From assembly GCF_010731875.1 (NCBI RefSeq), contig NZ_AP022595.1:1612001-1676000 (forward strand): DNA of 64,000 nt. The letters are read 5' to 3'. The notes under the pieces are model-generated. The model did not search any database. It worked only from the letters and a program-made list of their open reading frames with translations, and had not been told where the DNA came from. How positions within the stretch are numbered: the first letter of the stretch is position 1; the number at the start of each line of letters is the position of its first letter. Positions 44,428-53,858 of the stretch are shown in pieces. The DNA is from Mycolicibacterium sarraceniae (GTDB lineage: Bacteria > Actinomycetota > Actinomycetes > Mycobacteriales > Mycobacteriaceae). The translations under genes and the position numbers were made by a program.

Positions 44428-47400
44428 ATGTCCCTGCACGTACACCGGGCCGAGCGCACCGACACACTTGCCGACGGACTCGGCGGGCTGTTGGCCATGC
44501 CTCAATCCGACCCGTTCGCCGAAGAACTCGTCGTGGTGCCCGCCCGCGGGGTCGAACGCTGGCTGTCTCAACGGTTGTCGCATCTGCTCGGCCGCGGTGA
44601 TGGCGCCGACGGCGTATGCGCGGGCGTGTCCTTCCGGTCACCGGCGTCGCTCGTCACGGAACTGACCGGTGCAGGTGACGAGGACCCGTGGTCGCCCGAC
44701 GCGATGTCGTGGCCCCTTCTCGAGGTCATCGACGCGAGCCTCGGCGAGCCGTGGTGTCACACCCTGGCCACCCACCTCGGCTACTTCGAGATCGGGGAGG
44801 AACGGGAGCTGCGGCAGGGTCGGCGCTACGCGGGGGCGCGTCGGCTGGCGGGGCTGTTCGCCTCCTACGCCCGGCAGCGCCCGCGGCTGCTGATCGACTG
44901 GCTGGGCGGCGAGGCCGGTGACCTGGACGCCGACCTGCACTGGCAACCGCACCTCTGGCGAGCGCTCGTCAACCAGGTGGGAATCGACCCACCGCACGTG
45001 CGGCACGCCAATACCGTTGCGCAACTGCGTGAATCAGGCGCTGAGCTGCCCGCGCGCCTATCATTGTTCGGTCATACCAGGTTGTCGAGCACCGACATGG
45101 AGTTGCTCGACGCGCTGGCCGAGCACCATGAGCTGCACCTGTGGGTGCCGCACCCCAGTGCCGAGCTGTGGACCGTGCTGTGTGGATTGCGTGGGTCGAT
45201 TCCGCGCCGCGAGGACACCAGCCATCGACATGTGCGCCATCCGCTGTTGGCCACACTCGGCCGTGATCTGCGCGAGCTGCAGCGCGGCATGCCGGAGAGG
45301 GTCACAAGCGACGAGTTCCTGGGCGCCGACCCCACCCAGAATTCCAACACCCTGCTCGGCTGGCTGCAGTCCGACATCTCTGCCAACGCTCTCCGCCCGG
45401 CGGGCAGGGCAGTGCGCGATGACGACAGGTCGGTGCAGGTGCACAGCTGTCATGGTCCGGCTCGACAGGTCGACGTTCTGCGCGAGGTACTGCTCGGCCT
45501 GCTCGCCGACGACCCGACCCTGGAACCGCGCGACATCCTGGTGATGTGCCCGGACATCGAGGCCTACGCGCCGCTGATCGTCGCCGACTTCGGTCTCGGT
45601 GACGTGGTGCCGGGCGCGCATCCCGCCCATCGGTTGCGGGTGCGCCTGGCCGACCGGTCGCTGATCCAGACCAACCCGCTGCTCGGGGTGGCCGCCCAAC
45701 TGCTCGCTCTCGCCGGCAGTCGCGTCACCGCCAGCGAGGTGCTCAACCTGGCCCAGACCGCTGCGGTCCGGGCCCGGTTCGGCTTCACCGACGACGATCT
45801 GGAGGGCATCACCCGCTGGGTGCGCCAGGCCAACATCCGGTGGGGATTCGACGAGGAGCACCGTAAGCCGTTCGGCGTCGACTTCGTGCACAACACTTGG
45901 CGTTTCGGGCTCGACCGGGTGCTGGCCGGCGTAGCGATGTCCGACGATTCGCACGCTTGGATCGACTCCACCCTGCCGCTCGACGACGTCGGCAGCAACC
46001 GCGTCGAACTTGCCGGTCGGCTCGCTGAATACGTCGACCGCCTGCAGCACGCCCTCGACGCGCTGTCCGGCGTCCGGCCGCTGGGCGACTGGCTGTCGGC
46101 GCTCGCCTCCGCGATCGAGGTGCTCACCTGTGTCGACGAGGACGACGCGTGGCAGATCAGTCAGCTGCAGCGGGAGTTCAACGACGTGCTGTCGAGCGCG
46201 GGGTCGCGCGTGATGCGCCTGCCGGACATCCGGACGCTGCTCTCGCGTCATCTGGCCGGCCGACCGACCCGAGCCAACTTCCGCACCGGCACGTTGACGG
46301 TGTGCACGATGGTGCCGATGCGCTCGGTGCCGCACCGGGTGGTGTGCCTGGTGGGTCTCGACGACGGCAGTTACCCGCGCCTCGGCGTGGTCGACGGCGA
46401 TGACGCGCTGGCACGCAACCCGATGACCGGGGAGCGTGATATCCGTTCGGAGGACCGGCAATTGCTGCTCGACGCGATCGGCGCAGCGACCGAGAAACTC
46501 GTCATCACCTATACCGGCGCCAACGAGTACTCCGGTCAGCCGCGCCCGCCTGCGGTGCCGCTTGCCGAGCTGCTCGACACCCTCGACGTCACCACTACCG
46601 AGAAGGTGCGCGAGCGCATCGTCGTCCAGCATCCGTTGCAGCCCTTCGATATCCGCAATGTCGAACGCGGTGCGCTGGTGCCTGGCACCGCGTTCAGTTT
46701 CGATCCGACGGTGCGCAGTGCCGCACGCGCCGTGACCGGCCATCGGGGCGAGCAGCCCCGGTTCATCTCGGGCCCGCTGCCCGCGCCGCCACCGGATGAC
46801 GTCGTGCTGGCTGATCTGGTCGGCTTCTTCAAGGACCCGGTCAAGGGCTTCTTCCGCGCCCTCGACTTCACCCTGCCGTGGGATGTCGACGGGGTGAGCG
46901 ACGCCATGCCCGTCGACATCGACGCTCTCGAGGAGTGGTCCGTCGGTGACCGGATGCTCGGTGACACCCTGCGCGGCATGACTCCAGACGAAGCGCGGCA
47001 GGCGGAATGGCGTCGCGGCACACTGCCGCCGGGCAATCTCGGCTGGCGCAAAGCCACCAAGGTGCGAGACCAGGTGGCCTTGCTGGCGGCGGAGGCGCTG
47101 CGGTGCCGCACAGGCGCATCACACGCAATCGATGTGGACATCGACGTGGGTTCCGGTCGGCGGCTGACCGGCACTGTCACACCGGCCTTCGGTGACCGGC
47201 TGGTCTCGGTGACGTACTCGAAGCTGGACGGCAGGCACCTGCTGGAATCGTGGATTCCGTTGTTGGCGTTATTCGCTCATGCGCCACGACGGGACTGGTC
47301 GGCAGTGTGCATCGGCACACCGAGGCGGGGAACCACACCCCGGCGGGAGAGTCTCGGCCGGCCAGATCTGGCCGCGGTCAAGTTGCTGCAAGACCTTGTC

Positions 47401-47709
47401 GCGATCTACGATGCCGGTCGCAGGGAGCCGATTCCCCTGCCCCCCAAGACTTCCTATGCCTGGGCCGCGGCCAGGCACTACGGCGATGACCCCGATCGGG
47501 CGGCCGGTCACCGATGGCGGTCCGGGCGTTATCCCGGCGAGGACCAGCAGCCGGCGAGCCTGCGGGTATGGGGGCGCAACGCCCCGTTGTCGGCGCTGAT
47601 GGAACCGGTGCGCCCCGGTGAGGAGTACGACGGCGAGAACAACCGGCTCGGGGCATACTCTGCTCGGCTCTGGCTGCCGATGCTGCGTGCCGAGGGAAGC
47701 AACGGCTGA
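44428..47709 (+). CDS. recC: Exonuclease V subunit RecC
   Basis: A 1,093-residue protein beginning MSLHVHRAERTDTLADGLGG, the usual RecC start, with the conserved VVVPARGVERWLSQRLSHLL. It has the inactive helicase-like fold (DILVMCPDIEAYAPLIVADF) and later FRTGTLTVCTMVPMRSVPHR. RecC recognises Chi-type sequences and holds RecB and RecD. Length matches mycobacterial RecC. The ATG at 44428 is preferred over 44404. It is the first gene of recC-recB-recD, with one-base overlap into recB. In mycobacteria RecBCD is reported to act mainly in single-strand annealing and DNA degradation. Confidence 0.96.
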   Translation: MSLHVHRAERTDTLADGLGGLLAMPQSDPFAEELVVVPARGVERWLSQRLSHLLGRGDGADGVCAGVSFRSPASLVTELTGAGDEDPWSPDAMSWPLLEVIDASLGEPWCHTLATHLGYFEIGEERELRQGRRYAGARRLAGLFASYARQRPRLLIDWLGGEAGDLDADLHWQPHLWRALVNQVGIDPPHVRHANTVAQLRESGAELPARLSLFGHTRLSSTDMELLDALAEHHELHLWVPHPSAELWTVLCGLRGSIPRREDTSHRHVRHPLLATLGRDLRELQRGMPERVTSDEFLGADPTQNSNTLLGWLQSDISANALRPAGRAVRDDDRSVQVHSCHGPARQVDVLREVLLGLLADDPTLEPRDILVMCPDIEAYAPLIVADFGLGDVVPGAHPAHRLRVRLADRSLIQTNPLLGVAAQLLALAGSRVTASEVLNLAQTAAVRARFGFTDDDLEGITRWVRQANIRWGFDEEHRKPFGVDFVHNTWRFGLDRVLAGVAMSDDSHAWIDSTLPLDDVGSNRVELAGRLAEYVDRLQHALDALSGVRPLGDWLSALASAIEVLTCVDEDDAWQISQLQREFNDVLSSAGSRVMRLPDIRTLLSRHLAGRPTRANFRTGTLTVCTMVPMRSVPHRVVCLVGLDDGSYPRLGVVDGDDALARNPMTGERDIRSEDRQLLLDAIGAATEKLVITYTGANEYSGQPRPPAVPLAELLDTLDVTTTEKVRERIVVQHPLQPFDIRNVERGALVPGTAFSFDPTVRSAARAVTGHRGEQPRFISGPLPAPPPDDVVLADLVGFFKDPVKGFFRALDFTLPWDVDGVSDAMPVDIDALEEWSVGDRMLGDTLRGMTPDEARQAEWRRGTLPPGNLGWRKATKVRDQVALLAAEALRCRTGASHAIDVDIDVGSGRRLTGTVTPAFGDRLVSVTYSKLDGRHLLESWIPLLALFAHAPRRDWSAVCIGTPRRGTTPRRESLGRPDLAAVKLLQDLVAIYDAGRREPIPLPPKTSYAWAAARHYGDDPDRAAGHRWRSGRYPGEDQQPASLRVWGRNAPLSALMEPVRPGEEYDGENNRLGAYSARLWLPMLRAEGSNG

Positions 47710-50700
47710 TGATACCTTTCGATTTACTCGGTCCGCTCCCGTCGCCCCGAACCACCACGGTGCTGGAGGCCAGCGCGGGCACAGGCAAGACCTTTGCCCT
47801 GGCCGGGTTGGTGACCCGGTATGTCGCAGAGGGTGCGGCGACGCTCGACCAGATGCTGCTCATCACCTTCAGCCGGGCGGCGAGTCAGGAGCTTCGCGAA
47901 CGGGTGCGAGGCCAAATACTGCACACTGTCCGGGCATTCGACGATCCCCCGCTGGTCGGCGACAACCAGGTGGTGGCGCACCTGACCGCGGGTACGGACG
48001 AACAGCGCACACTGCGCCGGACCCGATTACGCGATGCACTCGCCGGTTTCGACGCCGCCACGATCGCCACCACCCATCAGTTCTGTCAGCTGGTGCTGAG
48101 ATCGCTCGGGGTGGCGGGTGACACCGACGCCGGGGCCACCCTGGTCGAGAGCCTCGATGACCTTGTCGGCGAGATCGTCGACGACCTCTACCTCGCCCAT
48201 TTCGGCCGAGAGCGTGCGGACCCCTTGCTGAGCTACGCCGACGCGCTGCGGCTGGCGCGCGAGGTGGTGAAGAACCCGTCGACGCAACTGCGACCGGTTG
48301 ACCCCGGCCCTGACTCCCGCGCCGCCGTCAGTCTGCACTTCGCGAAATCTGTTCTGGGCGAACTGGAGATACGCAAGCGACGGCTCGGCGTCCTGGGTTA
48401 CGACGATCTGCTCAGCCGGCTCGCCGACGCGCTGGACAGCCCCGATTCGCCGGCCCGGGCCCGGATGCATCAGCGCTGGCCCATCGTGATGGTCGATGAG
48501 TTCCAGGACACCGATCCCGTGCAGTGGAAGGTCATCGACCGGGCGTTCAGCGGATGCTCCACGTTGATTCTCATCGGTGATCCGAAGCAGGCGATCTACG
48601 CGTTCCGCGGCGGTGACATCGTCACGTACCTGCAAGCAGCCGAGACCGCGGGTGACAAGAAGACTCTCGTCACGAACTGGCGCAGCGACGCCGCACTCGT
48701 CGATCGTCTCCAGGTGGTTCTGGGCGGTGCCGAGCTGGGTGACCATCGCATCGTCGTGCACCGTGTCGAGGCACATCACCGCGGTAGTCGACTCGCCGGC
48801 GCCTCGCGCACCGATCCGCTCCGGCTGCGGGTGGTACGCCGGGAGACGTTCGGCCGCAGGGGAATCCAGAATGTACCGATCGATGAACTGCGATCGCACA
48901 TCGGCAGGGATCTGGCTGCTGATATCGGTGCCCTGCTCAGTGGCGGCACCACCTTCGACGGTGAGAAGGTGCACGCCCGCGATATCGCGGTCATTGTTGA
49001 GAAGCACAAGGACGCCCGGACCTGTTTCCGTGCGCTCACCGCCGCGGGCATTCCCGCGGTCTACACCGGCGACTCGGACGTGTTCGATTCCGAGGCTGCC
49101 GACGATTGGCTCTGCCTCCTCGAGGCGTTCGACCAGCCGCACCGGCCCGGGCTCGTGCGAGCCGCGGCGGCGACGATGTTCTTCGGCGAGACCGCCGAAA
49201 CCCTTGCCGCCGGTGGTGATGAGCTGACCGACCGGCTGGCTCAAACCCTGCGCGAATGGGCCGCTCATGCCCGGGAGCGCGGCGTCGCGGCGATCTTCGA
49301 GGCTGCCCAACTGCAGGGAATGGCCGATCGCGTGTTGTCCTGGGTCGGGGGTGAGCGGCACATGACCGACCTGGCGCACATGACGCAGATGCTGCAGGAC
49401 GCTGCCCATCGCGAGCACTACACCCTGCCTGCCCTGAGGGACTGGTTGCGCCACCAGCGTGAGGAGCGCAGCGGCGCGACCGAGCGGAACCGCCGCCTGG
49501 ACAGCGACGCCGCGGCCGTGCAGATCATGACGGTGTGGGCCAGCAAGGGCCTGCAGTACCCGATCGTGTACCTACCGTTTGCGTTCAATCGCAATGTCCA
49601 GGAGCGCGATCTGATCCTGTTCCACGACGAGGGCATGCGCTGCCTGCACATCGGCGGCCAGGACAGCCCGGACTACAACGCCGTCGAGCGGCTGGGGCGT
49701 AAGGAGTCCGCCAGTGACGACAGCCGGCTGACCTACGTCGCCATGACCCGGGCGCAGGCTCAGGTGGTGGCCTGGTGGGCGCCGTCGTGGGACGAGCCCA
49801 ACGGCGGGCTCTCGCGGTTGTTGCGCGGCCGCCGGCCCGGGGAGTCGGCGGTGCCGGATCGTTGTGAGCCGGCCAAGATCAGCGATGACGACGCACTGGT
49901 CCGGTTGCGGGAATGGGAGGTTGCCGGAGGGCCGGTGATCGAAGGCTCTGTGGTCGCCTCGGCCGCGTCCGTGCCGCGCGCACGCCCGCCCGCTGACATC
50001 GATGAGCGGCACTTCCACCGCAGCATCGACACCACGTGGCGGCGCACGTCGTACTCGGGCCTGATCCGGTCGGCCGAGAGCGGCGGGGTGAGCAGCGAAC
50101 CCGAGGTGAGCGAACTGGACGACGAGGTCGGCGACATTCCGTTGCTGGAACCGGTTGCAGGTCCAGATGTTCCGTCACCGATGGCGGATCTGCCGAGCGG
50201 CGCGAAGTTCGGCACCCTGGTGCATGCGGTGCTGGAGACCGCGGATCCGTTTGCGGCCGATCTCGCCGCCGAACTCCAGACCCAGATCGAGCGGCACTGC
50301 GTGTGGTGGCCCGTCGGCGTTCCCGCTGCGGAGTTGGCTGCGGCACTGGTGCCGCTGCACGACACCCCGTTGGGCCCACTCGCCGATGGGTTCACACTGC
50401 GCCAGATCGGATTACCGGATCGATTGCGGGAGATGGATTTCGAGTTCCCGCTGGCCGGTGGTGATCTGCGGCCGGCCGGTCGCGACATCCGGCTCGCCGA
50501 TGTGGGCCAACTGTTGCGGTGGCATCTGCCGGACGATGATCCGATGGCCGCGTACACCGACCGATTGAGCAGTGGCGCGCTCGGCTCCCAGCCGTTACGC
50601 GGCTATCTCAGCGGCTCGGTCGACGCGGTGCTGCGGATTTCTGACTCGGCCGGCCAGCGCTACCTGGTGGTCGATTACAAGACGAACTGGCTCGGTGAAC

Positions 50701-51008
50701 CGGACAAGCCACTGACGGCCGCGGACTATCAGCATGCGCGGCTGGTCGAGGCGATGCTGCATTCGGACTATCCGCTACAAGCGTTGCTGTATAGCGTTGT
50801 TCTGCATCGTTTTCTGCGCTGGCGCCAACCCGATTACGACCCGGAGCGCCACCTCGGCGGAGTGCTGTACCTGTTTGTGCGGGGGATGTGCGGGCCGGAC
50901 ACCCCGATCGTGGACGGCCATCCCGCGGGGGTGTTCAGCTGGCAGCCGCCGGCAGCCCTGGTGGTCGCGCTGTCGGATCTGCTCGACGGTCAGCGGGTCG
51001 CGGCATGA
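47709..51008 (+). CDS. recB: Exonuclease V subunit RecB (helicase-nuclease)
   Basis: A 1,099-residue SF1A helicase and nuclease. Walker A is EASAGTGKTFAL at residues ~20-31; helicase motif II is MVDEFQDTDPVQW; motif III-like LILIGDPKQAIYAFRGGD follows. A UvrD C-terminal helicase part (VWASKGLQYPIVYLPF) and a C-terminal nuclease domain with GTLVHAVLE and the catalytic VVDYKTNWLG are present. All key residues are present. Starts within the recC stop (TGATG) and overlaps recD by four bases. Confidence 0.96.
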   Translation: MIPFDLLGPLPSPRTTTVLEASAGTGKTFALAGLVTRYVAEGAATLDQMLLITFSRAASQELRERVRGQILHTVRAFDDPPLVGDNQVVAHLTAGTDEQRTLRRTRLRDALAGFDAATIATTHQFCQLVLRSLGVAGDTDAGATLVESLDDLVGEIVDDLYLAHFGRERADPLLSYADALRLAREVVKNPSTQLRPVDPGPDSRAAVSLHFAKSVLGELEIRKRRLGVLGYDDLLSRLADALDSPDSPARARMHQRWPIVMVDEFQDTDPVQWKVIDRAFSGCSTLILIGDPKQAIYAFRGGDIVTYLQAAETAGDKKTLVTNWRSDAALVDRLQVVLGGAELGDHRIVVHRVEAHHRGSRLAGASRTDPLRLRVVRRETFGRRGIQNVPIDELRSHIGRDLAADIGALLSGGTTFDGEKVHARDIAVIVEKHKDARTCFRALTAAGIPAVYTGDSDVFDSEAADDWLCLLEAFDQPHRPGLVRAAAATMFFGETAETLAAGGDELTDRLAQTLREWAAHARERGVAAIFEAAQLQGMADRVLSWVGGERHMTDLAHMTQMLQDAAHREHYTLPALRDWLRHQREERSGATERNRRLDSDAAAVQIMTVWASKGLQYPIVYLPFAFNRNVQERDLILFHDEGMRCLHIGGQDSPDYNAVERLGRKESASDDSRLTYVAMTRAQAQVVAWWAPSWDEPNGGLSRLLRGRRPGESAVPDRCEPAKISDDDALVRLREWEVAGGPVIEGSVVASAASVPRARPPADIDERHFHRSIDTTWRRTSYSGLIRSAESGGVSSEPEVSELDDEVGDIPLLEPVAGPDVPSPMADLPSGAKFGTLVHAVLETADPFAADLAAELQTQIERHCVWWPVGVPAAELAAALVPLHDTPLGPLADGFTLRQIGLPDRLREMDFEFPLAGGDLRPAGRDIRLADVGQLLRWHLPDDDPMAAYTDRLSSGALGSQPLRGYLSGSVDAVLRISDSAGQRYLVVDYKTNWLGEPDKPLTAADYQHARLVEAMLHSDYPLQALLYSVVLHRFLRWRQPDYDPERHLGGVLYLFVRGMCGPDTPIVDGHPAGVFSWQPPAALVVALSDLLDGQRVAA

Positions 51009-52747
51009 CGGTGGATGTGGTGGACGTCGCGAACTGGCGACATGCCCAGCAGGCTAGCGGGCTGCTGCGCACCTTCAACGACGCAGACGTTATCGAGGCT
51101 GCTGATGTACTTGTGGCGCAACGGCTTACGGCGATGGCCGGCGAACCGGACGACCGGGTGGCGCTCGCGGTCGCGTTGGTGGTGCGCGCGGTGCGCGGCG
51201 GTTCGGTGTGCGTGGCGCTACCCGCCCTGCAGGATCAGATCGCGAGGCCCGATCTGCCGTGGCCCGACCCACACGAGTGGCTGGGTGCCGTGGCGGCCAG
51301 CCCGTTGCTGGACTCGCCCCCGGTCCTCCATCTCGACAGGGATCTGCTGTACCTGGACCGGTACTGGCTCGAGGAGCGGCAGGTCGCTCAGGACGTACTC
51401 GGCCTGGTCGCGGTTCGACCACGCGGGCCGGATCCGGCCGTCGACCGGCTCTTCCCAACGGGATACGAAGAGCAGCGCCGAGCCGCGGAGATCGCACTGT
51501 CGCAGGGGTTGACGGTACTCACCGGCGGCCCGGGCACCGGCAAGACCACCACGGTGGCCAGGCTGCTGGCGCTGCTCGCCGAACAGGCGGAACTCAGCGG
51601 GAAGCCGCGCCTGCGAGTCGCGCTGGCCGCACCGACCGGGAAGGCGGCCGCCCGCTTGCAGGAGGCAGTCCAGCTCGAGATCGACGGCCTCGAATCCGTT
51701 GACCGCGACCGTCTGCAGGGGCTCCGGGCGACCACTATCCACCGGCTACTCGGCAGTCGCCCGGACACGTCGTCGCGGTTCCGCCATCACCGCGGCAACC
51801 GGCTGCCGCATGACGTGATCGTCGTCGACGAAACATCGATGGTGTCGCTGACGATGATGGCCCGACTGGTCGAAGCGGTGCGCCCCCAGGCGCGCCTACT
51901 ACTGGTCGGCGACCCGGACCAGCTGGCGTCGGTCGAAGCCGGGGCGGTGTTGGCCGATCTGGTCGAGGGCCTAGGCTCGTTGGGGGACACCCCGATTGCC
52001 ACGCTCGTCACGTCACACCGGTTCGGGGCGTCGATCGGAAGACTGGCCTCGGCGATCCGACTCGGCGAAGCCGATCGCGCCCTCGAAGTGCTGGCATCCG
52101 GCGGCGAGCACATCGAATGGATCGACACCGACCGTCCGGTCGAGCACCTGCGGAGAATCGTTGTGCCCCATGCATTGCGGCTGCGTGAGGCCGCGATACT
52201 CGGCGACGCCCACGCGGCGCTGGCCACGCTGGAGGAGCACCGGCTGCTGTGTGCGCATCGCCACGGTCCCTATGGCGCCACCTACTGGAACCGTCAGGTC
52301 GAACGCTGGCTGACCGAGGCAACCGATATGCCGCTGTGGGAGTCCTGGTACGTCGGCCGACCAGTTCTGGCCACCGCCAACGACTACGGGGTGGGCATCT
52401 ACAACGGCGATATCGGGGTTGCCGTGCTGCGGGACGGGGCCCTGCGAGCGGTGATGGCTGGCGCCGAGGGTGCGCTCGAGCTCGCGACAAGCCGGCTCGC
52501 CGATATCGAAACCATGCACGCGATGACCATCCACAAGAGTCAGGGCAGCCAGGCCGCCGAGATCACCGTGCTGCTGCCGCCAGCGGACTCCCGCCTGCTG
52601 ACCCGGGAGTTGTTGTATACCGCGATCACCCGGGCCAGGACCAAGGTGCGGGTGATCGGCTCGGCCGAGCAGTTGCGCGCCGCAGTGGCGCGCAGGGCGG
52701 TACGGGCCAGTGGGCTGAGCCGGCGGCTGCGCGACGAGTCGGTGTGA
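51005..52747 (+). CDS. recD: Exonuclease V subunit RecD
   Basis: A 580-residue SF1B helicase, the 5'-3' motor of RecBCD. Walker A is LTGGPGTGKTTTVARLL near residue 175; APTGKAAARLQEA, VIVVDETSMVSLTMM (motif II) and LVGDPDQLASVEAGAVL (motif III) follow. C-terminal motif VI-like TIHKSQGSQAAEITVLLP and LLYTAITRARTKVRVIG complete it. ATG 51005 overlaps the recB stop (ATGA), ensuring stoichiometric translation. Family length is typical. Confidence 0.96.
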   Translation: MTVDVVDVANWRHAQQASGLLRTFNDADVIEAADVLVAQRLTAMAGEPDDRVALAVALVVRAVRGGSVCVALPALQDQIARPDLPWPDPHEWLGAVAASPLLDSPPVLHLDRDLLYLDRYWLEERQVAQDVLGLVAVRPRGPDPAVDRLFPTGYEEQRRAAEIALSQGLTVLTGGPGTGKTTTVARLLALLAEQAELSGKPRLRVALAAPTGKAAARLQEAVQLEIDGLESVDRDRLQGLRATTIHRLLGSRPDTSSRFRHHRGNRLPHDVIVVDETSMVSLTMMARLVEAVRPQARLLLVGDPDQLASVEAGAVLADLVEGLGSLGDTPIATLVTSHRFGASIGRLASAIRLGEADRALEVLASGGEHIEWIDTDRPVEHLRRIVVPHALRLREAAILGDAHAALATLEEHRLLCAHRHGPYGATYWNRQVERWLTEATDMPLWESWYVGRPVLATANDYGVGIYNGDIGVAVLRDGALRAVMAGAEGALELATSRLADIETMHAMTIHKSQGSQAAEITVLLPPADSRLLTRELLYTAITRARTKVRVIGSAEQLRAAVARRAVRASGLSRRLRDESV

Positions 52748-52803
52748 GCACGCCCACATTTGGTTCTTTGAAGGCTGTAAGAACTGGTTGCCAATATCTC
52801 GGC

Positions 52804-53304
52804 ATGAACTCACCTCGTTCGGGATTCCGCCGGGCCGCCGTGGCTTCGTGGGCGCTGTCGAGCATCGGAGTTGCCGGTGTGGCTGGCGCGTCCGCCCTCG
52901 CGTACGCCGACACCGTTAGGCCGGCCCCGGTGGAAGTCCCCGCCGTCGAATCCGTGGCAGTCGATCCGGGTGCCAGCCCTGCGGTGGACGGCCCTGCAGT
53001 GCCTGAGGTGGTCTCGCCGACGGACGCGCCGCCACCTCCGCCACCTCCGCCGCCGGCGGCGGCTGAGCCGGCACCGACGGAAAACCGGGCGCCCGTCAGC
53101 CAGGCGCCGGTTGAGACCTACACGCCTCGGACCACGCCTGAGCCGCAGTACACGCCTAAGACCGCCGTGCAGCAGGCCCCCGCGCAGCAGACACAGGCAC
53201 CCGCGTCCCAGCCCGCCTTCCCGATCCGGACCAGCCACACGCCGTCCGTGGGAAGCAGTTCTCCCGCCTACGTCCCACACGTCACTCGCGCCCGCGGCTC
53301 ATGA
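52804..53304 (+). CDS. Secreted or membrane-anchored proline-rich protein
   Basis: A 166-residue protein with an N-terminal signal (basic MNSPRSGFRR, then ALSSIGVAGVAGASALAYA). The mature region is Pro/Ala/Gln-rich with a run of nine prolines and repeated TPxTTPEPQYTPKT-type segments. No domain is recognised; it is probably an extended, cell-wall-spanning linker. The gene overlaps the following haem-protein gene (ATGA), and that gene overlaps the NuoF-like gene, so the three are co-translated. It may tether or expose the redox module outside the membrane (inference). Confidence 0.78.
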   Translation: MNSPRSGFRRAAVASWALSSIGVAGVAGASALAYADTVRPAPVEVPAVESVAVDPGASPAVDGPAVPEVVSPTDAPPPPPPPPPAAAEPAPTENRAPVSQAPVETYTPRTTPEPQYTPKTAVQQAPAQQTQAPASQPAFPIRTSHTPSVGSSSPAYVPHVTRARGS

Positions 53305-53858
53305 CCAGCGAGGCGCTCTGGGCCCTGGGCCGGGGTACGGGCATCACGGCGCTCGGCTTCCTGACTGTCTCGCTGGCGTTGGGGATCGCCACCCGGTCGG
53401 GCCGCCCATTGTTCGTGCTGCCGAGGTTCGCTGTCGCCGATGTCCACCGGTTCGCCGCGCTGGCCGGAACCCTGTTGGTGATGTTGCACGTGGGGCTGCT
53501 GTTTTTCGACCCGTACGCCCAGCTGAGAATCGTCGACTTCGTGGTGCCGTTCATCGGCGCGTACCGACCGCTGTGGCAAGGCCTGGGCACGCTTGCCTTT
53601 GACGTGCTCTTGGTGGTGATCGCCACCAGCCTGCTGCGTCAGCGCATCGGGCTTCGGATCTTCCGCGCGGTGCACTGGGCGACGTACGCGCTATGGCCGA
53701 TCGCCCTGGGCCATGCGCTGGGGAACGGAACCGACACCGATCGCGTGTGGTTCCTGGCCTTCGCCGGGTGTTGCGCGCTGATCGTGGCGGTCGTCCTGGT
53801 GTGGCGGCTTCGAGCCAACTACACCGAGTATGCCGACGCGCAGGCCGGACGCTCATGA
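53301..53858 (+). CDS. Ferric-reductase-like haem membrane protein
   Basis: A 185-residue protein with about five membrane helices. Four His are placed as two pairs: H49 and H63 (DVHRFAALAGTLLVMLHVG), H125 and H138 (RAVHWATYALWPIALGHALG). The 13- to 14-residue spacing is that of bis-haem ferric-reductase/NOX-type domains, so it could carry two b haems and pass electrons across the membrane. There is no flavin or NAD domain in this protein; the NuoF-like product of the next gene may supply electrons. Confidence 0.82.
   Translation: MTSEALWALGRGTGITALGFLTVSLALGIATRSGRPLFVLPRFAVADVHRFAALAGTLLVMLHVGLLFFDPYAQLRIVDFVVPFIGAYRPLWQGLGTLAFDVLLVVIATSLLRQRIGLRIFRAVHWATYALWPIALGHALGNGTDTDRVWFLAFAGCCALIVAVVLVWRLRANYTEYADAQAGRS

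Noticed and set aside
44428..52747. Defence island around recBCD
   Set aside because: No restriction, toxin or phage-defence genes flank it, and the recC-recB-recD order is the ordinary mycobacterial locus.
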